The position numbers and the translations under genes were made by a program. Shown piece by piece: positions 1 to 12,100 of a stretch of 64,000 bases of DNA (the first letter of the stretch is position 1; every line of letters starts with the position of its first letter). The notes under the pieces are model-generated. The model was not told the origin of the DNA. It ran no database searches and saw nothing but the letters and a program-made list of their open reading frames with translations. Source of the stretch: Aplysia californica (Eukaryota > Mollusca > Gastropoda > Aplysiida > Aplysiidae); contig NW_004797388.1 of the NCBI RefSeq assembly GCF_000002075.1, positions 375,607-439,606 on the forward strand. The letters run 5' to 3'.

Positions 1-734
1 ATTGTAACCAATGTAAACTACCGCTCGCTCAGCGAGCCAATCACAATCCAACATTTTGGGGTCCACCTAGACACCATGTCTACGTAGACCCCAATCGGGG
101 AGTACGTAGACACTTCCATAAACTATTGTCTCAGATACCACGCAATTGGCTCCTACATACGTATGTGGGGATGGGTATCCAGCGGGATTTTACTGGATGT
201 TTTTACATATATCTATCGACACGATTTAGATCATTTAGGGGGCAGGCTTTGACCTTGCCTGTCAATCAGAGCCAACACAGGCTGAGAAAATTGAGTACAC
301 GTAGCAGAATATAATTTTGTCCGACTTGGTGGATCTTCTGTGAGCGTGCGGCGAAAGCGCCCAACCACAAGGACGCTGAAACACCCTGTGGTGTAGGCCT
401 AAATCAGCAAAAATGACCGCTACAACTGAATGCTAACTACTACTACTACGTAACTGGGAGTTTAGAACGAATTGCTTCGAGCCAAGCGTCTCGGCGAAGT
501 GATAAAATGGGACTGTGAAGTACATTTGTACATAATTAGGGAATAATGTGAGTTTAGAAGTTACTGCAATCTGCTATTAGTATTAGATCTACTCTCTCAA
601 CACCGGCTTGTAATCATGCCCTGCCAGGATTCCCCATGAGATGCTACAACTACAAGTTATGAACAGTTGTGCAGCCAGATAAATCAAACAACCCCCCTCA
701 AAAGACAAACAACCGAATGTCTCTCCAAATTATA
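1..734. other. No gene recognised
   Basis: Unannotated sequence with frequent stops on both strands and no repeat family seen elsewhere in the window. Short open frames here lack any protein resemblance I can recognise. Confidence 0.5.
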
Positions 735-1505
735 CAGTGGAACTCGGATTCAACGAAAGGAGATGGATACCCCCGTTTTTCTTCTTAAAAATCAATTTTT
801 AAAAATAATAAACCGGATTCAATGAACACTTAGTTAGCAAGCTAGGATTCAACGAGGTCGCTTCCAGGCAGGGTGAACAGCCCCCGCAGATGTGGCTTCG
901 CTCATTTTTCTCTCACAACGATCTTTATATCTATTCCCGAAAACCATTCATTGCACCTGCATCGTGAAGCATTTGTCACTTAGCCGATTGCATGCGACCA
1001 ATCAGCGTCCTTCTTTGAACCAACACATGCGTTGTTGGCACGCACCCGTGTCTACTCTCGCGTGTGTCGGGGTTGGATGGTGACTGTGTGTGCGTGTCCA
1101 GGGGGGCACCATCGGTCAGTCATGGAACAGCGCAGATACAAACGCGTCAGTCTTCTCCCCCCCCCCGCCAACTTACAATGATAATGTAGGTAGATCTACG
1201 TAATGAAATGTGTGCTGGTCTATGGAATCAATAGTTTCCGTATGCTTTTTTGCTAGGCTCTACATGACACAAACACAACTTTTTGACAAACAATCGAGAT
1301 AACATTTGAACAAATTGGTCTTTTTTTTTGCTCAGCTCATAAGCAGGCATTTCAGGCACCATGTGTTACTTCTTTTTACACATTACTTGCTCATTGACTG
1401 TAATTTTCTACACAAAACCTCAAGTTGGCTATTTAATTATGAACACTCGAATTCAACGAGATTTTAGGTCAGGCCTGGCGACCTCCTTAAATCTAAGTTC
1501 CACTG
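735..1505 (+). mobile_element. pogo-like non-autonomous TIR element, family P1, copy 1
   Basis: Starts CAGTGGAACTCGGATTCAAC after TA and ends with the imperfect inverse AAGTTCCACTG. Shares its interior (for example CAGCCCCCGCAGA.GTGGCTTCG) with the copy at 5836-6663. TA target and CAGTNGAAC ends point to the pogo/Tigger branch of Tc1/mariner; no transposase frame is present. Confidence 0.8.
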
Positions 1506-1859
1506 CACCTGGTACCCCGGTACTTTCCCTGTTAATTCATACTGTCTGATAACATAAAAATTTTCTGTGCCTATTCTAGTCTGAAGCTATCATTCTTGTA
1601 TAGAGATGATTTTCATAAGGACTTAAGAGCCTCTTTAACAGTCACACACACAAAAAACAAAAACCCCCACATTACAACTTGACCAATATGGTAATTCACT
1701 ACAAACAAGTCCCCTCAACGAGTATACGAAAACAACTTTGTACAGCAGGGTGATTTCGTTATGACAGGTTTCTGTCTTGACGAGGTTCGACTGTATATGT
1801 ATTTTCTACAACATATGTACTGAGTGAAGGAAGGGAGGAGAAGGCAGACCACCTTTAAT

Positions 1860-1985
1860 TTTTTTTTTAAAGAGAGCATTATTTTTAACTCTGCAGAGCA
1901 AGAAATCAAACCCACGATCCAACAACTGTAAGAACAGTGTTCTAAATACTAGACCAGAACATCCCAAGTATTTCGATTTAGTTTT
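1860..1985 (-). repeat. tRNA-like SINE fragment
   Basis: On the minus strand the sequence reads CTGGTCTAGTATTTAGAAC, then a GGGTTTGATTTC box-B-like motif about 30 bases on, as in a tRNA-derived SINE head. It is decayed and the body is not identified. Confidence 0.45.
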
Positions 1986-2024
1986 AGCTCGAGTTTACAG
2001 CACTAACAATACAAATTCTAGTGC

Positions 2025-2155
2025 TGAAGATCAGGTGCTCCTAGCGAGTAACAAACCTACAAGGAGAGATCAGGGCGATAGATGTTTAATAGGAAAGAAG
2101 GAGCACACCACATCAGAGCACCTGTCAAATACCCACTCCCCTAGTACTCAAAGCA
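2025..2155 (-). repeat. Family A retroelement copy, truncated
   Basis: The reverse complement matches the A consensus from GGTGCTCTGATGTGGT through CTCCTTCTTTCCTATTAAAC and ATCTATCG to GTTTGTTACTC. The common 3' tail is missing. Confidence 0.75.
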
Positions 2156-2159
2156 CAAC

Positions 2160-2748
2160 AAATTCAGGTCAGAAGTCAACTGTGGTATACTTTTTTAATC
2201 GACTTTCTTTCATCAACAAAACACGGAGCCAAAAGCAATGTTGACATGAAACAAAATGATGAAATGACATACAGCTGTAACAGTTCTTGGTACTGGTACA
2301 TACAATTCTACAATTTAGCCATTCAGATACATTCCAACCCAACACTCAACCTTGCAGTTAGGGACAACAAAGCATGAACAACTACTAAAATGCTTTAATT
2401 TGAAGTGCCACAAACATTAAAAAAAATTGGGACACATTTCAAAAACTTTCTAACTGCACTGGGAAGTAGCTTTTATGAGTTGATATCCCTTGGACAAGCC
2501 GGAACCTTGACATTAAAAATCTACCCAGCTAGAAAAATTTCACCTGTCCCAACTGTCTGGAAGCAGGAAAAAAAGACACTATAATAACTATTCATTGAAC
2601 CATATTGGAATTAATATCTTTTTCTTTGAGACGACTGGAAATTTCATTTCAACAAGATTTGGAGTTTAGCTGGCATTAATCCATTGCTTGAACTAGCAAA
2701 GACAAAAAGTAAAATGCTTTATCAAGTAACGAAGACAGGCGATAGAAC
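2160..2748 (-). other. SF3A2 3' UTR and downstream flank
   Basis: AT-rich sequence downstream of the SF3A2 stop with no other feature seen. No AATAAA is obvious on the minus strand; an ATTAAA-type variant near 2395 is the best candidate, weakly supported. Confidence 0.4.
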
Positions 2749-3183
2749 TTAAGATGGTGGTGGCGGAGGAGGGGGTGGGGCCACAGGAGGGGGAATGCCT
2801 CCCATGGGGGGTGGGGGTGGCACTGGTGGAGGGGGAGGGGCCGACATTCCAGGGGGAGGCGGGGCCGACATTCCTGGGGGCGGGATAGGTGGAGGAGGCC
2901 TCAAAGGAGGGGGCGGGGCCATGCCAGGAGGCATCATGGGAGGGGCTGGGACTCCGGGAGGGGGCGGGATGCCAGCAGGGGGGCCAGGGGGAGGGGGGAG
3001 ACGGACTCCCGGGGGTGGCATCATCCCCCCTGGAGGTGGCATGGGAGGAGGGGGGAGGCGGGGAGGGGGAGGAGGCCCGGCCATCACTGGAGGAGGCGGG
3101 GCTGACGCTGGCTGTAGAGGTTTGGGTGGTGACGGAGGGCGGGTGCTCTTCAAGTCCACTTTGAAGGCAAACTGTAGGAAGAA
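2749..3183 (-). CDS. SF3A2: SF3A2 last exon, proline-rich tail
   Basis: Acceptor TCCTCAG then FFLQFAFKVDLKSTRPPSPP, followed by about 120 residues of proline-rich repeats (runs of PPPP with Gly, Met, Ala) to TAA at 2751-2749. Because the coding strand is C-rich, the plus strand reads as a G-rich block with several spurious open frames. The repeats look like unequal copies of PPPG(M/V) units; lineage-specific repeat length explains the short tail. Confidence 0.95.
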   Translation of the reverse strand, partial: FFLQFAFKVDLKSTRPPSPPKPLQPASAPPPPVMAGPPPPPRLPPPPMPPPGGMMPPPGVRLPPPPGPPAGIPPPPGVPAPPMMPPGMAPPPPLRPPPPIPPPGMSAPPPPGMSAPPPPPVPPPPPMGGIPPPVAPPPPPPPPS

Positions 3184-6100
3184 CTGAGGACAAATGGAAG
3201 AGCAAAACAAAAAAGTCAAAAGAGTAGAAAAGGGAAGAAATGCAGCACATGTCCCCAAAACATGTACACATAGTCTCATGGAAGGATTAACCCTTAGAGC
3301 GCCCACTTCTTTCCCCTTATATTTTCCCTCAGTGCTGAATTTATTTTGGAAAAACACCAGATTTGCACATACGCTTTTTTTTGCAACTAACTTTTTTATT
3401 TGTCAAAATTTCTAATGAAGGTAAGAATAAAAGTTTTAGAATATTGAAAGTTCTTTGTGAATATGTTAAGCAAAAGTATTTTGTGAAGTGAAGTTATTGC
3501 TGTAGTAGTGGTGTTGGAAATGACTGAATAAAAACTGCCGGTTCATTAGATCTCTAGATCTAGACCAGAGTCTAGATGCTTCGTAGGCCTACGTTATATT
3601 CCACAAAGTGATAGCTCTAGCATCAAAACCCTCGAAATCATCTTCCAATTCAAGGAAAATACGCAGAACATCTTCATCTGAATCTGATGCTACACTATTT
3701 TTATGTTCGTCACGGGTCGAAATCGCGAATTTTCCGACTTCACTATCACTCGACTTCAACGTGAAACAAAAAACTCCTCGCCCCTCAATCGAACCCAGTG
3801 ATAAGAAAAATGGTGGCCGAAATCAATTCTGCGTAGCCTACCAGCCAGCAGTATAAAAATTAGTACTTAGTTCTTTTCGTACATCACGTTATACTAGACC
3901 AATGTCTACCTCGACCGGCAGTCGCGATCAGCACTTTACGGAAGTTCGGGCCGGCGCGACCAGTGGACGCGATCAGCACTCTAAGGGATAACTTGCATGA
4001 TGATAGCCACATTCTCCCAGGAAGAAAATAAGGACATTAAAAGAGAAAATTACAAAACACAGACAAAGAAGGTGAGCATTAGAGTTTAGAGTGTTGCTGA
4101 AAATTAAATAAATAGTGACAAAGCTAAATGTGAAACGACTGAATCAGAGCTCATAAAAGCGATTTTTTAATGAGTTATTGCATTTTCCTAGATCTCTAAT
4201 GTCAAAGAGTGCCCTGCAGAAAAGCTTTACCAACATTATGCCTTGAATATTTGCAGCATAATCATTACATTCTTTATTTTCTGACACTGAAAAGAATAAA
4301 AGAAATGAAAATGACAACGCTTTTGATATTTTATTAGTTTCTGACTTCCGAGAAAATCTGCCCTATTGATCGTTCACCGGGCAATCTCATACATTTGCTT
4401 TTATTCACTTGACATTTCAAATCCAATATGAATTTGTATCACCATGTTCATCTATTAGGCACTACCCTCATGTACCTTCATATAACAAAAGCATGTGATT
4501 TATTGATTTGTAACTTCCAGGGCACAATTTGATTACAACCATTCAATAATATTAAAAGTTGGCCAAGCTGTAGTCAAGGACCCAGTCAATAATAACACTA
4601 ACCTGTTTAGTCTCCTTGTTCCAGTGCGTCCAGAGCTTGCGAGGGTCCTTGTCCACCTCTCGGCTAGGAACCTGTGGAAATATGACCAAGAAAATTATGA
4701 TGCTGTAAGAGCCATTAACAGTTCCGAAAAAGATCTATTGTCACAAAGCTGTACCTGGGAGGGGCGGGGAAAGAAATGCTTTTGATAAAGATTATTTATA
4801 TTGTGGGTTAGAGGGATCAAATTAAAGAGGATCCTGTACTTAAACGAAAGGTCCCATATGTATTAGTGAAGTCCTTTGAAGTTTTTGAGAGTTTGCCTTA
4901 AATTGTCTCCAGGTTGCCAGTGACACCAAGTCCTCTAGAAATTTCACACATAAGAAGTTGCAGAAGCATGAGAAAACAAACTTTCTATGTTTTAGTGGCA
5001 CTCTTGGTGCAATAGAATGCGAGTGGTGTGACCTACTCTCCACAAATTAAAACTGTTGTTAGCCAACAACAGAAACAATGGCACTGAATATAAACAGACT
5101 TCGGTAATCTCTTAAAATAACAACCCCCCAACGTACCATAAAATAACTAATAGGGGTCCTCGAACAGTCTCTCCAAGAAACATTATGATTACAACAAAGA
5201 TTTCTCAATACATGTTGGAAAAGTAAATCAAGGTTACCTTGAAGGCTATGGTCTCGTAAGGCTCAGCTGCAAACAGCAAGTACTGCCATCTCCTGTCTGG
5301 GGGCTCAATGCGCTGCTCGTAGGCCGCCATAAAGCGGTAGCGTGGCTGGATAGTCTCCACTATCTCCGGGTAGTCAATCTAGAACAAGAGAGATAATAAT
5401 ATATTTTATCCATTCTCCACATAGAAAAAAATTGACGCCATGCTTATTTCCAACGTAGGATGGGGTTTAAAAAAAAGGACACAAGGGCAAGGGCAGACAA
5501 TGCAAAACTTGGCTGGTTGGCGTCAAAGAGGTCCTCCAAAAGAATAACATTTCAACAACAGAAGCCACAAACTTAGCTCTTGACCGAAAATTGCACCTAT
5601 CCTCGACATCTATTTCAACACTGCTTGATTGAGAAGCCAAGTAGGTAGAGAACCCTCACGGCTCCTTAAACAACCCAAGTTAAAAAACACTCGACCGGGG
5701 ATTCAAACCAAGGTCATCTGCACAACAGCCCAGCACGACATCAACTGAGATAATATCATTTATATGCAGACCCCTCATCACTCTCAGTGTCTCATATTAT
5801 TAAAAAACACATATGTCAACAGAAACTGGCTTATACAGTGGAACTTGGATTTAACGAGCTCGGATTCAACGAGATGAGATAGATTCCCCTTTTTTTTTCT
5901 TCTTTAAAATCAATAAAAATAACCCGGATTCAACGAGCTCTTAAATCAGCGAGCTCGGATTCAACGAGGTCACTTCAGGGTGAACAGCCCCCGCAGACGT
6001 GGCTTCGCTCATTTTTCTCCCAGAACGAACTTTATCTATTCCCAGAAACCATCCATTGCAACTGCATCGTGAACCATTTATTCACTTAGCTGATTGCATG

Positions 6101-9100
6101 CGACCGATCAGCGGCCTTTTTTTTCATACCAACACATGTGTTGTTGGCTTGCGCACGTGTCTACCCTGGCGTGTGTCGGAGTCAGATGGGCGGCCTGCAC
6201 ACATGTGACTGTGTGTGTGTGTGTCGGGGAGGGAGGGGGCGCACTAGCAATCCGGGCGTTGAACGTCGCAGATACAAACGCGTCACAGTCTTTTTCCCCC
6301 CCTCGGCAACTGATCATTATTACAATGATAAATTATTCTTGACGTAGATCTTCGTAATGAATTGTGCACTTGTCTATGAAATCAAAAGTTGCCGTTATGC
6401 TAGGATCTACACAGCAACACAACTTTGTGTTAAACAATCGAGATGACACAGGAATGCATTTGAATGAATCGGTCTTTTTTTTTTACACAGCTCATAATAT
6501 GCGGGCATTTCAGGCACTATTTGTGACTTCTCTTCATACATTACTTGCTCCGTGCCTGTAATTATCTACACAAAACCTGGCCTTATGTTTGCTATAACGA
6601 ACACTCGGATTCAACAAGATTTTAGGTCAGGCCCGGTGACCTCGTTGAATCCGAGTTCCACTGTACAACACTCACACCAATACACACAACTGCTCTCACT
6701 CCCATAAAACAATTTTTAAAGTGAAAGCAACATTTTTTGAGACGGCAATCCTATCATCAGAGAGGGAAAGTTTGATGAATTACTTGAGAGCAAGAGACCC
6801 AAAATGGGAGGAAAAAACGGGAACCATACTAAAAACATGATGGCCTAAAATTTTATTTTAAGTCATGAAAAATATAAATTCAGGAGAATTTCAGCACAAA
6901 TGCATTTACACACAAAAGTACTTAGAGTTGAGTTTGTAATAGTCAACATTCATTGCCTATACATTACATTTTAAAATCCATGTAAAGAATTTCTTTATAC
7001 TGAGACAATCCATAAATCCAATCATCATTTTTATACTTATTCACCAGTACAACAATTAGGGACACGACAAATCTAATAACAAAACAACCATAATAATACT
7101 TAAAAGTAGCTGCGATCACTTTAGCTTCGCTCAGTTTCAGTAAAAACTCTAAGGCACTTGCAACATAATATAGTCATATAAATGCCGAAGATTAGAGGAG
7201 TTACAAGACAGTAACAATTACAAAAAAACCAAGAGATAAGGATACCAGATGTTCAATAGGAAAGAAGGAGGGAGCAAACAACACTACAGCAGCCACCAAC
7301 CACCCACGGAACAGGAAAGGTAGACAGAAACACAGACAGACAAAAATATTAACTCACTTCAGACGGTTCACACAACAGTTGCGTGACCCCCGCCGCGATG
7401 GCTCAAACAAGCCCTGCGTGACCAACTTTGGAATTTTTTTTTCGCTCTACAAATCACGCACAGATCGTGAGACCCGCCACGTACTCTTGTTTGGCCAAGC
7501 CTGAGCTACTTAGACTTCGTTTCGTATCTCTGGGGTTACTAGTTTTTAAGTTATTGAAGGTGAAAGACAGTGACCCCAACTGGGGTTGAACAGACCGGAA
7601 CTCGCGCTTTGTTTTTTTCTATACAGCTGATAGTAATCCGACAGTCTAGACCTGCATGTGAGCCTCAACCAGATTGTCTGAAAATTTTGCGCACCCCCCC
7701 CCCCAACTTATAGGAGCTTTTAAATTGTGGGTGTTATAAAAGGAAGGACTTCCGAGTTACGAGCGACCACCCGAACAAAGACAATAAAGAAGAGACCTAA
7801 CCTAACCCAAACCCTAGGCCTAACCCAAAAAAGAACCTGCAACAGCCCTCATGTAACAAGGCCAGCACAAGTTGTTTTTTTTAATTAACAAAAATAAAAA
7901 GCACATTCCAAAACAAACAAGCCTATATTGCTATTATAAAAAGAGTTTGATACAATAATACATAGAATAGGAATATGAATCCTCCATATAGATCTAGATC
8001 TTGTTATATTATAGATCTAGTGATCTAAATAAATCTAGATCATCTAGATATTAGATCTTGTAGAACAAGTGAATAGGAATAGGCCTTGAACGAGAAATCC
8101 GCATCCGATTCCAAACCGATGGGCTCAGCTGAGTCTAGATCTAGAATCTAGATCTAGATAAAGATTAGATCTTTATTCTAAGTAAATAATTCACGCACCT
8201 GATGAAATGCGTTTTACCAACATTAATATTACAGCACAACCTATAATAAGGTTTGACACAATAGAATTGGAATATGAATCCTCCATTGAGGTCTATAATG
8301 ATCTATAAATTTAGATCAAGATCTAGATCAAGTAGAACAAGTGAGTCGGACTCGAAAGAATCCACATGATCTGAACTATCAGTAAACAAACGAAATTCAA
8401 AATGGACGCTCGAGTATGAAACTGAAAGTAGATAATTTCGGTCGTCGTACTTTTTCGTATTCGTATCTACTACTCAGGTTCCGACAATTATGTCGGAAAC
8501 GCCGACGTCGGCGGTCGGCAAGAAAACGAAAGTGCCGACAAAGCCGACGGGGGAAAAAGGGGGCGCTGGCAGTCGGCCAGGCCTCGCACTTCGCACATGA
8601 TAGACTGATGCAGGCGGGCCTAGCGATAGCATCGGTCGGGTCGCGGGTTGGGTCGCGATTGTCGGATTTCAGACGATTGTCGGCAAACATGCAGGTCTAG
8701 ACAGTCGCGTCGTAGTAACGGTCGAAGAAGTCGCATGAACAAGAATCACATAATTTCGACGTTTTCTATACTTCTGTACGTTGTACTAGTTCTAGTGTCT
8801 CAGAAAATGATGTGTCTGATAGTTAGGATCCTGGATATGTATCCGAACACGGCCCGAGTCGTAGTTCTAGGGCTAGATCTAGCACTAGTACTGGTGTTGT
8901 TTTTCGCGCAACGAAATCACGTCGTGCCGTACATCTGTCTCATGTAATTCAGTGTATGGGTCTGAATCAATGCACAGACCAGCTTTTATATTTTCACCAA
9001 ACACTCGCACATGTATACAAATCAAACCAGAACACTTTGAACTTTTATTTTTGTTGTTGTAGTGAATTTCATTTTACTTGTCACGTCTCTGGAAATTTTT

Positions 9101-12100
9101 CGGAAAATCAAATTCATGCCAATTTTTAAAAAATCATACAAATTAAAGTATTAGACTTAGACAACTTTAGTTTTTTGTATTAGATTAAGATTGAATGTTA
9201 CTTTATTGTGTCAAAAAAATAATTACAATAGGGTAATTCTGAGAGTTGTGGTGATTTATTGAAATAGCCCCAAAAACGCCAGTCTTCAACGCTTGTGACT
9301 GGTGAAAGGGCCCAGTCGCAAGTGAGTTAAAAGGTAATGAAAAAAAAAGCCACAAGTCCAAAAAACCAACATACCTGGAACAGCAGAGACTGCTGTGTAG
9401 ACTCTGGGTCTCTCTGCTTGGTCACTGTAAATACAAGACAAAAACAAAGCTGATGAATAGAGGAATACAACTCTTACATATTTTTACCACCCCCCCACAC
9501 ACACACTCCCCTCCCCCACAAGATTATTCAGGAATTTGCTCAGTGCTAAAGATCATAATTCTTATTTCTAAAGAGAGAAACATGAAGGGAGCTCATCTCC
9601 AAGAGAAAGTTTGGATGTACCTTTGTAGCCAGGTCTTCCAATCTTCACAAATCTCTTGATGTCGACCTTGGGTCGTTCTGGGGCCGGCTGAGCTGGAGCT
9701 TCCTTCGCCTCTTTAGCTGCGCGACGAGCCCTGTGGGAGACAATCAAGCAAACTAAATACATTTTTTTTAAAATGCTTTACAGGAGTGACATCCTCAATA
9801 CATTTATTCTCTCTTGGAAATACAGTTGAACCTGCCATGACGGCCACCTGTAAAATACGACCACCTGTACAGACTGACACTTTCCATTCCCCCCTTGCGT
9901 TTTTTTCTACATAATTTAACTGTGTAAAACGGTTACCTGTCCAATGCGGCCACGGCCACCTTATTTTATCAACCCACAGTCACATTTACCTGCCTCGGGC
10001 AACCAGGCATGGTCACTCATTGCCCGATGCTTTGTCAAGAAATTTTGAATTGGCCCCTCACACTGTGGAAAGGCCGTCATAATTCATTCACCTGTCTTTA
10101 TTGTTAGTCCCTCTATCCCTCTAGTGAATGTTTACCCAAGTTGACCAATGGGTAGGCCTAACAATAAATTTTAAACTGCTGGTGAGGGAAGCGTAATTCG
10201 TCATACCTATAAGCCCCGCCCACAACTCAGGCACAAATCGTGTGTGAGGTGACCGGTCACTGTTTTGTACATCTAATCTGTAACAAAGTTTGTTTTACCA
10301 TGGCACTCGGTTTTCATCGTCTTGCTTACATAATATTTCGTTCATTTTACCCTAGCACAAAATCAGTAGGCTAACAAAAAGAAAGCTAACCAAAAAACAA
10401 CAACAATGCAACAAAATAAAAACCCTTTTGAATTCGCCTTACAGAAGTCCTAATCCTGAGATCAGCCCCAGTTTGGACCTCAAAAGAGAATGATTTGCTT
10501 TCTTTATTTTGATCACTCCTGCCTAAGACAGCCACCTGTGTTATAAAGCTACTTTTCCTCATGACAACGGGTGGCCGTTTTACACAGGTTTGACTGTATT
10601 TCAAACAGAATTCCTTAAAAGTTAGAAAATTGGGAGGTAGTATCAGCAAAGAAAATTGAATACTTCCCTCATCCACCTTTGTCTTTTAATTACAAATTCA
10701 AACTTGTTAAAGTATGCCATTATACATAAAGATACAGCAAAGACAAGGACAGTACTAGAAGAAATTTCTTATAGGCAAAACCACAAACTAAATGCTGTAG
10801 GGAAGATGTGCAAATGCGCTTTCTTGACTCTTTAACACAAAATTACATTACGTTTTGACAGAATTTATTCCAGATCGTGTGAAACATGTAACGGGGGACA
10901 AACGCGAAATATTCATAAAATAGTTAAAATTGTTTCGAATAGAGGGAGGAAGTAGTTTATACACTTATCTAACATTTGTAAGTCGAATTAAATCTACTCA
11001 GATTCATTTAAAAAGAGATTGTATTAGCAGCAATGCTTCATGCACTCTGTGATATGAACTGTCGCTGGGACCGTCCACTCAGGGACTGGGCAAGTTTAAC
11101 TGCACGCTGCAATTGTCCACTCAGGGTTTTAGGGTTAACTTTCATGGAAACTATCTGCACTGAGTCATATCATAATAATAAACAAACTAAAGACAGCACA
11201 ACACATATTTCTGAGTACAAAAATTCAGCTTATTTCTATGACAATTGAGCACACAAGTGTTAAATAGTTTACAGAATACTTACAGGTTACTTTGATGCTT
11301 CTTGCCTTGGGTATGGGCCAGGTAGCTTCCCTGTCAAAAGTGTAAACGTCCCAATTATAATTATGCAAATAAACTACACAAAACATTTTCTATTCATGAC
11401 AGCACTTTTTGCAGTTAAAGGAATCATATAGTAAACAATCCTGAAAGTCCAAAAGTATATCAAATAACAGTTTGAAATGACTAATTAAACAAAAGAAGAA
11501 ATGGTAAAATTAATAACATAATACATGACCAAAAGAAAATTAAATACTTGACAAAATGCTCACAATTAAAACAGTAGCGTAATAATGATAATGATACATG
11601 ATTTAATCACCCTTTTTATCAACTTATGGATATGTTCTGCTCATCTTGCAGGAGTCCAATTTCTTTTCATGAGCAAAATACAAACAGAATTGAAGGATAA
11701 TGGTTTATATTTAAACTATAAAAAAAAAAAAGTAGTCGTTACCTCATTGTTATGAAGAGTCAAACACAACTTGCATTCGTAAGAGCCAAGGTGATTTTTC
11801 ATAAAATAAGGATCCTGTAAACAAACAAATGTTATAAAATTATAAAATATTAGCCATATATGTCACATTTAACCCCCCCCCCCCCCCAAAGATCTAAATT
11901 CAAACACAAGATAAGCATGATCGTTTATTACTATTTTCTATTCTAAAGGAAAACAAAATTATTGCAGATTCTGAAAACAGTATTTTTACCATAAGATAAA
12001 TTTTAAAAAACCCTGATGACCATTATTACAATGGCTAATGAAAGCCAATAGCTTTAAAAGATACTAAAATAAATCAAACAATAAAATAATGTCTGAACAC

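Noticed and set aside
2795-3187. Gly-rich plus-strand open frames
   Set aside because: They are the complement of the SF3A2 proline-rich exon.
8397-8947. Arg-rich frames in the GTCGG block
   Set aside because: Both strands are open only because of GC-rich repetitive composition; no homology recognised.
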